Both the position numbers and the translations under genes were made by a program. Below, in pieces: positions 19,079 through 28,433 of a stretch of DNA of 64,000 bases (the first letter of the stretch is position 1; each line of letters starts with the position of its first letter). The notes under the pieces were generated by a model. That model had not been told where the DNA came from. It saw only the letters and a program-made list of their open reading frames with translations, and did no database searches. The stretch spans positions 48,652 to 112,651 of the forward strand of contig CASDXV010000011.1 in NCBI GenBank assembly GCA_949285255.1. The letters are read 5' to 3'. Origin of the DNA: an uncultured bacterium (GTDB lineage Bacteria; Cyanobacteriota; Vampirovibrionia; Gastranaerophilales; Gastranaerophilaceae).

Positions 19079-19945
19079 TTGAGCGATATTTGCAAAAACT
19101 GGACACAATGGCTTAAACAGACCCGCTTTTCACATATGAGCGAAGTTCAGATACAACAGACTTTTAACTGGCTTTTTGCGGTAAGGAATATAGTTATTGA
19201 AAAAGCAAACATAAAAGCCGGTGATAAAATTATTGATATAGGCTGCGGCACGGGGCTTTTAAGCTTTGGAGTACTTGAAAAATTCCAAGACAGTGTTGAG
19301 CTTATTTTCTCCGATAAGTTTGAAGATTGTCTTTTAGAGTGCAAAAAACTCCTTGAAGAGTCAAATATTAAACACAATGCAACTTTTCTTCAAAGTGACT
19401 GCCTTGATATTAAACTGCCTGATTTTAGTGTAGATAAAGCTCTTACCCGTTCGGTTTTAGTACACATTGTAGATAAGCAAAAAGCAATAAATGAAATTTA
19501 TAGAATATTAAAAAAAGGCGCTACGTACTGTGCTTTTGAACCCATTATAAAATCAAACACAAGGTATCACGAGCTTACTTCACCTGATGAAATAACAGAC
19601 TGGAGAGCATTTAAGGAGGCTGAGGATGACTTTATGTCCGACCCCAATGACCCTCTGACAAATTTTGATGCTCAATCTATAGCGCAGAACCTTGATTTAG
19701 CAGGCTTTTCAGACGGAGATATTGATGTTCAGGACACTCCATCCAGCTACGTTGCAACAAGAGAAGCAATTAAACAGTGGTTTGAAAGCGCTCCAAGCCC
19801 TGACAGACCGACATCAAAAGAAAGGTTCCTTAAATATTTTGATGAAGATAAAGTCAATAACTACATTTGTGAAGTACAAAACGCACTTCACAACAAAATG
19901 ATTAGCGTAAATTCAAAGACTATTTTTATAAGAGCAACAAAATGA
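19079..19945 (+). CDS. Class I SAM-dependent methyltransferase
   Basis: A Rossmann methyltransferase: IIDIGCGTGLLSFG is motif I, LIFSDKFEDCL the acidic loop after beta 2, and SDCLDIKLPDFSVDKAL and LVHIVDKQKAINEIYRILKKG the later motifs, similar to UbiE/small-molecule enzymes. The substrate is unknown. The start is a TTG at 19079, five bases after GGAGG; an internal ATG at 19136 is a weaker option. The stop overlaps ylxR by 4 bases (ATGA). Confidence 0.85.
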   Translation: MSDICKNWTQWLKQTRFSHMSEVQIQQTFNWLFAVRNIVIEKANIKAGDKIIDIGCGTGLLSFGVLEKFQDSVELIFSDKFEDCLLECKKLLEESNIKHNATFLQSDCLDIKLPDFSVDKALTRSVLVHIVDKQKAINEIYRILKKGATYCAFEPIIKSNTRYHELTSPDEITDWRAFKEAEDDFMSDPNDPLTNFDAQSIAQNLDLAGFSDGDIDVQDTPSSYVATREAIKQWFESAPSPDRPTSKERFLKYFDEDKVNNYICEVQNALHNKMISVNSKTIFIRATK

Positions 19946-20199
19946 AAAAACAAAGAAAATGCCAAGGGTGTAAAAAAACCCTTGACGCTGATTTGATGCA
20001 CAAAATTACCCTTGAGAAAAAAAGCGGGAAAATATTTTTTAACCCGAGTTCAAAAATTCTGGGCAGAAGCACTTATGTGTGCAAAAACAAAGACTGTATA
20101 AAAGCCCTTCTTAAAAAAAGAACGCTAAAAAATGCTCTTAAAACAACTGAAACAAAAGAAATAGAAGAGCTATTGCAAAATCTCATTATTGAGAGTTAA
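19942..20199 (+). CDS. YlxR/DUF448-family RNA-binding protein
   Basis: Small nucleic-acid-binding protein: an N-terminal CQGC, a GRSTYVC segment (family GRGAYVC) and a basic KALLKKRTLKNAL helix are the hallmarks of YlxR, normally encoded between nusA and infB. Here it is detached and follows a methyltransferase with an ATGA overlap. In other bacteria YlxR is linked to transcription/translation and RNase P function; that role is inferred. Its last 30 bases overlap the end of the convergent GH57 gene. Confidence 0.82.
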   Translation: MKKQRKCQGCKKTLDADLMHKITLEKKSGKIFFNPSSKILGRSTYVCKNKDCIKALLKKRTLKNALKTTETKEIEELLQNLIIES

Positions 20200-22443
20200 A
20201 AGTACATCTTGAGGGTAAACCTCATTTATTACTTCATTTGTCGCACCCACAACGCAGAACTCTACAGGGGTGTTTTCTTCAAGTCCTAAGTCTTTGTAGG
20301 ATATTTTAAGCTCAATTACTTCTTTATAAGCATACTCATCATGCTTCATAAGAACCATTTTCCACAAGCCTCCGGGCATTGATACGCTAAGTATCGGCGG
20401 CAGAAGGTCTTTTTTGTTAAAAGAGAACATAATTTCATGAGAAAAACTGTTTTTAAGTGTCGGGTATATGTTATTTGTCCTTGAAATTATTCTCACGGGA
20501 GATAAAGAGCCCTGAATTGCACTTCTTACATAAATATGAATTTGATTTTTTAGAAAATGATTGCTCTTTGATACGGTTTGTTGATTTATTTCAAATTTAA
20601 AATAAAGATTTTCACTGTCACAACCGTAATATATGCCCCTTATGGCTTTCATTTTTGAAAATGTAGGTGAATCGGGCAAAAATATGTAGCCTGCATTTTC
20701 CCACTCGTCAAACATTTCATCCTGCGTACCGTCAATTATAGGGCTTATATGTCCTACAGCCTGTCTTATAGGCTTTCCGACCATAGAAATTAAGGGAATA
20801 TTTAAGTAATCGGGAATTTGTGCATAGAAAATTCTATAGACATTTCTTAATCGTTCTCTAAAAAGATAATCAAAAATAATATCGCTGCCTGACTCGTTTG
20901 GCTCACCATACCACCAGAACCAGTCTGAACCCTCGGCGATGAATATTTCTTCCCTTGCTTCATAAATTGTCTTATTTGCCTTTGCCTTGTCGATATTTGT
21001 TTTGGCTTTGCTCAAAAGCTCTTTTGACATTTTTTCAAAATCTTGTTTTGTCTGGTTAAGGTAGCGCCAAGCAACATTTTTTGTAGGCTCACCCACCCAG
21101 AGTTCAAAGTTTCTGTTAATCCAAGAACCTGAGGCAATTTTATTGAGCTCTTCAGGAGTTGATTTGTCAATAAAATCACTTACAAGAGTGGTGCTTAAAG
21201 TATCATCCTTTTCAATTAGTCCATAAAGAGTGTTTAAAAATTCTTCACCGTCGTTTTGATAACTTTCCCAACAGTTCTCACCATCCATTGCAATAGTTAA
21301 GAGGTGATTTTCTTTAGGTGAATTTTGAAGTTTATTTTGTATGGTTTTAATTTTTTCATACAGGTCATTTGCCGCAACTTCGCTGTCATAGCTGCCATAT
21401 CCAAAACCGACTAAATTTGCGAAAAATGAATCCGCAAAGATTAAATTTGTCTTATTTTTGTCTTTTTTAAGTGCATAATTAACACAAAGCCCAAAGGGGT
21501 CTTCAAGATTTCCCTCAAAGTCCCTTGCAAATTCCCTGCCTATACTGTTTGATAAAATTCCCTCATCAAGAACCGTCCAGTCAATATTAAAGTAAGAAAG
21601 CAGATTAAGAGTCTTTTTGCTCACGCATTGCTCGGAAAGCCACATGCCCCTCGGGCGTTTGCCAAAGAGTTTTTCAAATTTGTCTAGTGCTCTTGCTACT
21701 TGTTCTTTAGCATCTTTGATGCCACCTTCAAGCACATCGGGCAAATTTTCACTGTATGGATAGTTGTTTTCATGTATATTTATCAAAAGCGGCAAAATCG
21801 GGTGATAATAAGGGTTTGTAGATATTTCAATCCTGCCCTCGTCTTGATACTTCCTGTATGTTGGTAGAATATCTTTAATTATCTGCAATTGAATTTCATA
21901 TATTTTTTGTCTGTCTTCAAGCGTAAAATCTTTTTCTTTGTTTAAAAGGTAATCCAAGCCCTCGTAGCGGTATCTAAACCTTTTATCTATCCAGCAAAGA
22001 GTAAAATTAGCCATAATATCGGCATAATCCTGCTCGCTAAAACTGTCTATTAGAGAAGTTTTAGAATCACAATGCACCCTTATGTCATTAAGATGAGCGT
22101 AGTGAGGACGGGACATGAGCATATTTGAATAATTTACGTCAAAGAAATTTTCTAAAATAAAAAGCTTATCGTCACGGTCTAAATCTTTTATATCGCACAA
22201 AAGAAGCTTTAAATGTATGTCTTTTGCGCCGTTTATGTATTTTTCAATTGAATCAATCAAAACAGGGGAAATATCGAAATTTAGTTTAATATTTTTAAAA
22301 TCTTCAAGCCTTATAAGCATATCAAGGTAGTCTTTTGTAGCATGCAGACGCACCCATGGCATTAAGAAATCACCGTTTGAATTTTCCTGATAAGAGGGTT
22401 GGTGAAAGTGCCAAATAAATGCTATATTAAGCTTTTTAGTCAT
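20170..22443 (-). CDS. Glycoside hydrolase family 57 protein (alpha-glucan-active)
   Basis: Cytoplasmic alpha-glucan enzyme of the amylopullulanase/glucanotransferase/branching type. The barrel starts with IAFIWHFHQPSYQ; the nucleophile region is RGMWLSEQCVS and the acid/base region is TIAMDGENCWESYQNDGE. After about residue 520 comes a C-terminal beta-rich domain (DSENLYFKFEI, HIYVRSAIQG) resembling a carbohydrate-binding/DOMON-like module. No signal peptide is present. The exact activity cannot be fixed, but glycogen or starch-like polymer handling is likely alongside the phosphohexomutase and GalE found elsewhere here. Confidence 0.9.
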   Translation of the reverse strand: MTKKLNIAFIWHFHQPSYQENSNGDFLMPWVRLHATKDYLDMLIRLEDFKNIKLNFDISPVLIDSIEKYINGAKDIHLKLLLCDIKDLDRDDKLFILENFFDVNYSNMLMSRPHYAHLNDIRVHCDSKTSLIDSFSEQDYADIMANFTLCWIDKRFRYRYEGLDYLLNKEKDFTLEDRQKIYEIQLQIIKDILPTYRKYQDEGRIEISTNPYYHPILPLLINIHENNYPYSENLPDVLEGGIKDAKEQVARALDKFEKLFGKRPRGMWLSEQCVSKKTLNLLSYFNIDWTVLDEGILSNSIGREFARDFEGNLEDPFGLCVNYALKKDKNKTNLIFADSFFANLVGFGYGSYDSEVAANDLYEKIKTIQNKLQNSPKENHLLTIAMDGENCWESYQNDGEEFLNTLYGLIEKDDTLSTTLVSDFIDKSTPEELNKIASGSWINRNFELWVGEPTKNVAWRYLNQTKQDFEKMSKELLSKAKTNIDKAKANKTIYEAREEIFIAEGSDWFWWYGEPNESGSDIIFDYLFRERLRNVYRIFYAQIPDYLNIPLISMVGKPIRQAVGHISPIIDGTQDEMFDEWENAGYIFLPDSPTFSKMKAIRGIYYGCDSENLYFKFEINQQTVSKSNHFLKNQIHIYVRSAIQGSLSPVRIISRTNNIYPTLKNSFSHEIMFSFNKKDLLPPILSVSMPGGLWKMVLMKHDEYAYKEVIELKISYKDLGLEENTPVEFCVVGATNEVINEVYPQDVLLTLNNEILQ

Positions 22444-22490
22444 AAAATTTCACTCTTAAATAAACCGTAACATCTACTTATTATACTAAC

Positions 22491-22520
22491 TAAAAAGCCC
22501 ATAGGTAATGGGCTTTTTAG
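22491..22520 (-). terminator. Rho-independent terminator
   Basis: AAAAAGCCCAT and ATGGGCTTTTT form an 11-bp stem with a 5-nt loop, placed just after the stop of the 172-residue minus-strand gene and in front of the GH57 gene. Confidence 0.85.
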
Positions 22521-22545
22521 TTGATTTATTTGTATTTAACAAATA

Positions 22546-23064
22546 TTATCTTTCGGGGTTTGATTTTGTTACGATATCGTAAATTTCTTTTATTGCAAAT
22601 CCGCCTGCAACAACGGCAGTAAGAGCTGCAGCGGCAAGTTTAACACCTTTTGCACCTTTGTGTTCTTTAGCAAATTTTACAATACCGTCTTTTGCGCCTT
22701 TAAGTGTTTCAACAACTTTTGCTTTTGCACCCTTAAGAGCATCAAGCGCTTTTGCGCCGAATTTTTTATTTGCTTCTACTGTTTGTTCCACTTGTTCTGC
22801 TTTAGGAGCTTTTTTAAAGCGAGCAACTATACCGCCAAAGAAATTAGGAACAGTTTCTTTAAAGAATTTAGGCAGTGTTTCTTTAAAGAAAGTAGCTACT
22901 TTTGAACCAATTGTTTTAAATACTTTTGGAAGAGCAACTTTTCCTTTTTTAGCACCTTCTTGAGCAGTTTCAGCTACGGGAACAGCGTTACCAAAAGAAA
23001 CAGAATTTCTTGGAACTTGTGGTCTGTTTAGCGATGAACCTGCGTTAATTGCACTGATATTCAT
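22546..23064 (-). CDS. Ala/Lys-rich helical protein with N-terminal SFG motif
   Basis: No family is recognised. N-terminus MNISAINAGSS leads to VSFGN at 22-26. Then come a short internal repeat (FFKETLPKFFKETVPNFF, about 58-75), a Lys/Ala-rich amphipathic stretch with repeated KGAK units (106-144) and one hydrophobic segment near 145-160 (KLAAAALTAVVAGGFAI). The composition suggests a membrane- or nucleic-acid-associated protein. It lies next to another unknown with the same type of N-terminus, separated by 35 bases, probably one operon. Confidence 0.65.
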   Translation of the reverse strand: MNISAINAGSSLNRPQVPRNSVSFGNAVPVAETAQEGAKKGKVALPKVFKTIGSKVATFFKETLPKFFKETVPNFFGGIVARFKKAPKAEQVEQTVEANKKFGAKALDALKGAKAKVVETLKGAKDGIVKFAKEHKGAKGVKLAAAALTAVVAGGFAIKEIYDIVTKSNPER

Positions 23065-23099
23065 TATACTTTCCTTTCAATTATTACTTTCAAATAAAC

Positions 23100-23747
23100 C
23101 TATACAGCATCACCTAAACCTAAAGCACCGGCAACTTTTGCCAAGTCTTTAAAGGTATCTTTAAGGGTTGCCTCTTTTTGTGTCTCATCAGCAATGTCGC
23201 CAACTTCTCGACCTGCAAGAGTTGCAGCACCGACTGCTATTGCAGTATCAGCAACATCTCCGCCTGTTTTAATGCCTATTTTATCAAGACCATTCATAAC
23301 AGAATCTGCATTTTTACCAAATAATTTAGTTATACCCTTTTTAAGCAATGTTCCATCGCCCTTAGCTGATAATTTTGAGGTATTTTCTGCCATATCTTTT
23401 GCTACATCGGATATTGTATCATTTTTTACCTTAGCTCCGACATTACCGATTTTACCTGCCACTTTTGAAGTTGCGGCAGCAATACCGTGTCTTAACTTTG
23501 GAGCAACTTTTCTGAATGATAAAGCTGCTGCCGAAAAACCTGCAACCGATGCCAGCGTATTAACTAACTTTCTGCCGGTTTCAGTCTTTTTTAACTTTCC
23601 GTCTAAAACATCAGCAACAACATCAGGATTAAAGTCTTTATCAATATCAAAATCGCCTCTTTCAAGAGCTTCAGCACGAGCTTCCAGAACCTCGGGAGTG
23701 AGTCTTGATGATGAAAAATTAACACCTGTAACATTTTGTATTTGCAT
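23100..23747 (-). CDS. Unknown helical protein with N-terminal VNF motif
   Basis: 215 residues, family not recognised. MQIQNVTG leads into VNFSS at 9-13, the same position and type of motif as in four other proteins here. The middle has small-residue-rich segments (VNTLASVAGFSAAALSF, TAIAVGAATLAGREVGDIA) that could be weak membrane helices. A TATAAT near 23868 suggests a promoter about 115 bases upstream and hence a long leader. First gene of a probable two-gene operon with the SFG protein. Confidence 0.6.
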   Translation of the reverse strand: MQIQNVTGVNFSSSRLTPEVLEARAEALERGDFDIDKDFNPDVVADVLDGKLKKTETGRKLVNTLASVAGFSAAALSFRKVAPKLRHGIAAATSKVAGKIGNVGAKVKNDTISDVAKDMAENTSKLSAKGDGTLLKKGITKLFGKNADSVMNGLDKIGIKTGGDVADTAIAVGAATLAGREVGDIADETQKEATLKDTFKDLAKVAGALGLGDAV

Positions 23748-23885
23748 TTTTATGCTCCTAACCTTGCACCCATGGAAAGTCTGTAAAGATTTTTTTTTGC
23801 TCTATTATCGATATTTATTTAAAAAATTTTACAAAACTTAACACCTGACAACAAAGCATTTTTTAAATTATACACCAATTTAAGC

Positions 23886-25106
23886 TTAAGTAAAATACTT
23901 TTTATCCCCCAACTCATCAGGTAAAAATCTCTGATAAACATCAGGCGCATCGTGAGTGTATATATAACCTTCTCCAAAGCCGTATTTTGCGGCGTCTTTG
24001 TAGTGAGCATCTCTTAAATGAAGAGGAGGTTTAAAATCAAGACCGTTTTTAATATCAGAGATTGCACTATCTACAGCACAAATCGCACGATTAGATTTTT
24101 TAGCACGTGCAACAAATTCTGTTGCCTGAGCAAGTGCAATTCTGCCTTCCGGCATACCAAGGTGCTCAACCGCCCTCAATGCAGCCTCTGCCACAAGCAA
24201 AGCTCTAAAATCGGCATTACCTACATCTTCTGAAGCTACAACGAGTAATCTTCTTGCGATAAATCTGGGGTCTTCACCGGATACAAGCATTTTTGCAAGG
24301 TAATAAATCGCAGCGTCAGCGTCAGAGCCCCGAAGTGATTTTTGATAAGCGCTTGCAAGGTCATAATGCTCATCTATGCCGTATTTTGCAGTCCTTTTTT
24401 GTAAAAGATTTTCTATCAAATCTTTATTTACTTCGCCTTTTGCGGCAAAGTATGAATTTTCAACAGTATTAAGGGCAAATCTTGCGTCCCCTCTTGCAAG
24501 TTTAACAATAGTTTCAACTGCTTCATCATTTATTTTAACATTTTGCGAGGGGTAATTTTTAAATAAATAATCATATCCCTTTTGAACAATTTTTCTGATA
24601 CTTAAATCGTCAATAGGATTTAGAATAATCACCTGAGCGCGCGATAAAAGTGCCGGAATTACCTGAAAAGAGGGGTTTTCCGTAGTTGAACCCATAAGGT
24701 GAAAAGTCCCGTTTTCAATGTGTGGCAAAAGCGCATCCTGCTGAGTTTTTGAGTATCTGTGAATTTCATCTATAAAAACAATTGTTCTAATACCCGAGCG
24801 AAGATTTTCTTTTGCGGATACTACTGCGTCTTTAACATCTTTCACACCTGATGTAACAGCTGATAATTCAATAAAATTTGCATTATGATAATTTGCTATA
24901 AGCCTTGCAAGAGTAGTCTTGCCGCAACCGGGAGGCCCCCAGAGAATAAAAGAAAAAAGCCTTTTTGCTTTTATTAAATTATACACGGGCGAATTTTCGC
25001 TTATGACATTTGTCTGTCCCAGATACTCATCAAGGCTTTTTGGCCTAAGCAGCTGAGCAAGAGGCATTTGTTTGTTATTATCTTCTAGCGCGTCAAATAA
25101 ATTCAT
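23886..25106 (-). CDS. rarA: Replication-associated recombination protein RarA (MgsA)
   Basis: AAA+ clamp-loader-like ATPase acting at stalled replication forks. PLAQLLRPKSLDEYLGQ is the typical start; WGPPGCGKTTLARLIA is Walker A, VFIDEIHRYSKTQQDALLP Walker B, STTENPSF sensor I. The C-terminal YHLASAYQKSLRGSDADAAIYYLA-type helical region (here YDLASAYQ...) is diagnostic. 406 residues is typical. The start codon lies only 14 bases from the divergent solute-binding gene; a TAGAAT box lies 6 nt upstream, predicting a leaderless mRNA. Confidence 0.95.
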   Translation of the reverse strand: MNLFDALEDNNKQMPLAQLLRPKSLDEYLGQTNVISENSPVYNLIKAKRLFSFILWGPPGCGKTTLARLIANYHNANFIELSAVTSGVKDVKDAVVSAKENLRSGIRTIVFIDEIHRYSKTQQDALLPHIENGTFHLMGSTTENPSFQVIPALLSRAQVIILNPIDDLSIRKIVQKGYDYLFKNYPSQNVKINDEAVETIVKLARGDARFALNTVENSYFAAKGEVNKDLIENLLQKRTAKYGIDEHYDLASAYQKSLRGSDADAAIYYLAKMLVSGEDPRFIARRLLVVASEDVGNADFRALLVAEAALRAVEHLGMPEGRIALAQATEFVARAKKSNRAICAVDSAISDIKNGLDFKPPLHLRDAHYKDAAKYGFGEGYIYTHDAPDVYQRFLPDELGDKKYFT

Positions 25107-25120
25107 AGTATAATTCTATC

Positions 25121-26362
25121 ATGCTAAAAAAGTTTTTTTTAACGGCATTATTAATATTAATCTGCGTGGCAGGAGCTTTATTTTACATTAAAAATAAAGA
25201 CCCCAGAGAAGAGTTTACCCTCTGGACTATACAGTTAAAACCCGTTGCAACACAGGTGATTGAAGATACAATAAGAGAATTCGAAACAAACCACCCTGAA
25301 ATTAATGTTACATGGGTTGATATACCTATTTCAGAAGCTCAAAAAAGAACTCTTGCATCAATTTTAGGCGGCAATCCTCCGGATTTAATTAATTTAAACC
25401 CTGATTTTTCGGTAATTTTGGCTCAAAGAGGCGCGCTTGACTACTTTAGCGAAGAAGAAGCCAAAAAACTAAGCAAAAGCGCCACAGATATGCTTCGCTA
25501 TGAAGATAAAATCTTTGCCCTGCCTTTTTATGCGACAAGTTCTGTTACCTTATATAACGCTCAAACATACAATGCTTGCGGATATAGCGAAGTACCGAAA
25601 ACCTATGAAGAGCTCTACAATATAGCCCCACAATTGAAAAATTGCTCCAACATCTACCCGCTTGCAATTAACCTGAATGAAAACGATTCTCTTGCAAAAA
25701 TCTTAAACAAATACGGTATAAACACTTTTGAAACTGAAGAAGAAATACAAAAAGCGATTTTTGTATATGAAATGTTTAATGACATGTACAAAAAAAATCT
25801 AATCTCAAAAGACACTCTTAACATAAACCACAGAGAAATGGCGGAAAAATACATGTCAAACAACGCCTCTTTTGTTGTTTTGGGGTCAAATTTTTTAAAC
25901 ATGGTAAAAGAAAACGCACCTGAAATATACGCTAAATCAAATATCAGCACTCAACTGACATCAAAAGGCGGCAAATACGACATCGCCCTTATGAATTTAA
26001 TAATACCAAAATACGCTAAACATAAGGCCCTAGCACATGAGTTTGCAGCACTTTTAACGGATAAAAAAGCTCAAATTGAACTTGCAAAATTAACTAATGT
26101 TATCCCAATAAATGAAGATACGCTAAATGACGACTACTTTAGTAAATGTAATACGGATATAATAGCTAAAGCCCGCTGCGAGAGCATTAAGCAGCTTTCT
26201 AACTCAGGTAATAAGGACTTCGGCTCAAAAAACAAAAAAGAAATTAACGACGCCATAAATAAAACTGCAGAAACAATTCTTTTAAATAACTCAATTACAA
26301 AAACTCAAATAGAAAAAGAAGTAAGAACTCTGGCAAAAAGAGTCAATGAGCTTAGACAGTAG
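25121..26362 (+). CDS. Extracellular solute-binding protein, sugar ABC type (family 1-like)
   Basis: The N-terminal hydrophobic helix (about 4-24) lacks a proper lipobox, since Ile sits at the -1 position before Cys, so it is probably membrane-anchored or periplasmic. FTLWTIQLKPVATQVIEDTIREFETNHPEINVTWVDIP and LPFYATSSVTLYNAQTYNACG match the MalE-like sugar-binding family. No permease or ATPase is adjacent. TATAAT lies 6 nt before the ATG, predicting a leaderless mRNA; the upstream gene rarA is only 14 bases away. The stop overlaps the next convergent gene by 11 bases. Confidence 0.85.
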   Translation: MLKKFFLTALLILICVAGALFYIKNKDPREEFTLWTIQLKPVATQVIEDTIREFETNHPEINVTWVDIPISEAQKRTLASILGGNPPDLINLNPDFSVILAQRGALDYFSEEEAKKLSKSATDMLRYEDKIFALPFYATSSVTLYNAQTYNACGYSEVPKTYEELYNIAPQLKNCSNIYPLAINLNENDSLAKILNKYGINTFETEEEIQKAIFVYEMFNDMYKKNLISKDTLNINHREMAEKYMSNNASFVVLGSNFLNMVKENAPEIYAKSNISTQLTSKGGKYDIALMNLIIPKYAKHKALAHEFAALLTDKKAQIELAKLTNVIPINEDTLNDDYFSKCNTDIIAKARCESIKQLSNSGNKDFGSKNKKEINDAINKTAETILLNNSITKTQIEKEVRTLAKRVNELRQ

Positions 26363-27056
26363 CGCTTTCACCTTTTTTTATTTTCTCAAGAGTTTTGCTT
26401 GAGCCTTCTTGCTCTTTAGAGAGTTCAAGTACAAAATCTATAGCCTCGCTATCACGCCTTATTGCCTCTTTTAATGCCATAATCTGTGCATAGCTAAGCT
26501 CTTGAACTTTTTTAGGGTCAGCAAATTCAAAAACTCTTTTAAAGTTTTCCTGAGTAGTTTCATCATACCCCGGCAGTTTCATTTTATACGAATACCACTT
26601 GTGGAACTGATGAGACATTACATAGATATTTAAAGGTAAATCCCTTAAAACAAACATCTCAGGAGTCTTAAAAGATACTTTTTTATTTAAAACCAAATTA
26701 AGATACAGTGCCTCAAAACCGCTCTTTGGAGTGATAAAGCCCTCTTGTTCTTTTACATAAGATAAAATCTTATCCGCATGAGCGATTTTTATAACTCTTG
26801 TACCTGATTTTTCAACATATTCAAGAAGTTTTTCAGGGGTTTTAATATTCTTTTTAACAATTTTTTTAACAACACTTTTAAGCTTTTGCATTTTTTCCTT
26901 TGTTTTTATATCAAAAGAAACCGTCGCAAAAGAAGTTATATGCGAGCTTGATAAACCGTTTGAATATGAATACATATTCTTATCAGGCAATTTTGGCGCA
27001 TTTTTTTCCTGCATTGATAAAATCTGATTTAATAATAATCTTAATAATTTCCTCAT
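26352..27056 (-). CDS. Protein of unknown function
   Basis: About 234 residues. I take the ATG at 27056 (MRKLLRLLLNQIL), but no ribosome site supports any start; an ATG at 27161 would add a Phe/Lys-rich stretch. The basic middle (KLKSVVKKIVKKN, about 80-95) and a later YVMSHQFHKWYSYKMKLPGY segment are the only distinctive features. No domain is recognised. It ends 11 bases inside the solute-binding gene on the other strand and is divergent from the F-x-G trio starting at 27162. Confidence 0.6.
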   Translation of the reverse strand: MRKLLRLLLNQILSMQEKNAPKLPDKNMYSYSNGLSSSHITSFATVSFDIKTKEKMQKLKSVVKKIVKKNIKTPEKLLEYVEKSGTRVIKIAHADKILSYVKEQEGFITPKSGFEALYLNLVLNKKVSFKTPEMFVLRDLPLNIYVMSHQFHKWYSYKMKLPGYDETTQENFKRVFEFADPKKVQELSYAQIMALKEAIRRDSEAIDFVLELSKEQEGSSKTLEKIKKGESATV

Positions 27057-27161
27057 AACTATATAAAAACTTATCTTAACAAAAAATTGCTTGAAAAAAA
27101 TTTTTTGTGAGAAAATAAAAATCTTGAGAGGGTTTTTATAACCGAAAGCCGAATCCATCAC

Positions 27162-27920
27162 ATGAAAATAAACAGTTTAGAAAAAGCAAATTTTAAAGGT
27201 TATTCAAGCGCTATAAAAAGAGCGCAATATGCCGCTGCGGATAAATTTGCAAAAATAGATAAAATAGGAGAGGGCACAAATATTGCTCTTGATTTTATAG
27301 GTAAAGCCGTTCTTGTACCGGCGACAATTATGGTGGCATCAAAAGAACCAAAAGAAAAAAAGGAATACTCAGCTCTTAAAAACCCTGTAGCTGCAGCATT
27401 TCAGTTAATGATGGAAGCGCCGATTTTGATGCTTGGTTCAAATTTTATAGAAAAACTTGCAAACAAAGGCAAGCTTGATAAAGAGGGCAGCAATTTTTCA
27501 TACAATGAAAAATTATACAAAGATAAATTTGTTGAAAGTGTAAAATCCGCAGCAAAAGAAGATAAAAATTTTGAAAGTATAAGCGGCGAGCTTTTGGAAA
27601 AATTAGACAAAAAAGGGCTTGGCAGAAATCTTAAAGAGAATTTCTACGACGCTATAGAAAACAGCACAATAAGCACAAAAGAAACTCTTAAAAAATCTCT
27701 TAAGGAATTTGATTCAACGCACAAAAGACTATACCACCTGCAAAACAGAGTCTGCTTTGTTGCAGCAATAGCTCTAACCCCGATTTTATGCAAAGCGGAA
27801 GATTATTTCTTCCCCAAAATTATGAATCTCATAAAACACCCCCAGGAAAATAAAAAGCCCAAAATGAGAATCTCGCTTTATCATTTTAAAGCACAAAGTG
27901 CAAAAGGAGGTATAAAATGA
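27162..27920 (+). CDS. Unknown membrane-associated protein with N-terminal NFKG motif
   Basis: 252 residues, family not recognised. MKINSLEKANFKGYSS carries the F-x-G motif at 10-13. Hydrophobic stretches occur near 42-60 (IALDFIGKAVLVPATIMVA), 80-95 (AAAFQLMMEAPILMLG) and 200-212 (VCFVAAIALTPIL), so it likely contacts a membrane. It is first of three closely spaced genes; the next begins inside its last codons (4-base overlap). Confidence 0.65.
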   Translation: MKINSLEKANFKGYSSAIKRAQYAAADKFAKIDKIGEGTNIALDFIGKAVLVPATIMVASKEPKEKKEYSALKNPVAAAFQLMMEAPILMLGSNFIEKLANKGKLDKEGSNFSYNEKLYKDKFVESVKSAAKEDKNFESISGELLEKLDKKGLGRNLKENFYDAIENSTISTKETLKKSLKEFDSTHKRLYHLQNRVCFVAAIALTPILCKAEDYFFPKIMNLIKHPQENKKPKMRISLYHFKAQSAKGGIK

Positions 27921-28408
27921 TAAAACCTGTAGAAAAAAGCTTAAACAAATTTGCAAATTCTCCTTTTGTTAAAAAGCATATTGATAAGTGCATTAAAAAC
28001 CCTGAATTTTTAACAAAAACCCTTTTAGTTACTAGCGTTTCAAAAGATGTTTTTGCGTACGCTCTTAGGGTACATAACACCATGAAAAACAATGAAATAC
28101 CCGAGGATAAAAAATCTTTTGTTGCAAAAATGGACGCTACAACAGGCTTTATAACAGCAATAGTACAAATCTCAGCAGGTCTTGCCCTTGCAAACAAAAA
28201 AGTTCAAAGTGCAATGTGTAAAAAATTATTCTCGGTACTTGATGAAAACTCTAAACAATTCAAACAGGCAAGTGCTGGTTTTGGTGCGGTTTCAACTCTT
28301 GTAGGCGCAACAGTTTTAGCAAAAAGAATACTTGTCCCTCTAATATCAGCCCCTATTGCAGGATATCTTGAAAACAAACATATAAATAACAACAAAAAAG
28401 CAATTTAA
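27917..28408 (+). CDS. Unknown membrane protein, second of a trio
   Basis: 163 residues with three hydrophobic stretches (about 65-85 around TTGFITAIVQISAGLALA, 108-125, 132-148) and charged ends. AAAGGAGG sits 6 nt before the ATG inside the upstream gene, so it is translated with it. No family recognised. It shares with its neighbour a membrane-associated character but no clear sequence similarity that I can see. Confidence 0.6.
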   Translation: MIKPVEKSLNKFANSPFVKKHIDKCIKNPEFLTKTLLVTSVSKDVFAYALRVHNTMKNNEIPEDKKSFVAKMDATTGFITAIVQISAGLALANKKVQSAMCKKLFSVLDENSKQFKQASAGFGAVSTLVGATVLAKRILVPLISAPIAGYLENKHINNNKKAI

Positions 28409-28433
28409 AAGTCCGTTTTGTTTTATTAAAAGT

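Noticed and set aside
23194..23841. 215-residue plus-strand ORF
   Set aside because: Exact antisense shadow of the F-x-G gene at 23100-23747, caused by its Ala-rich codons.
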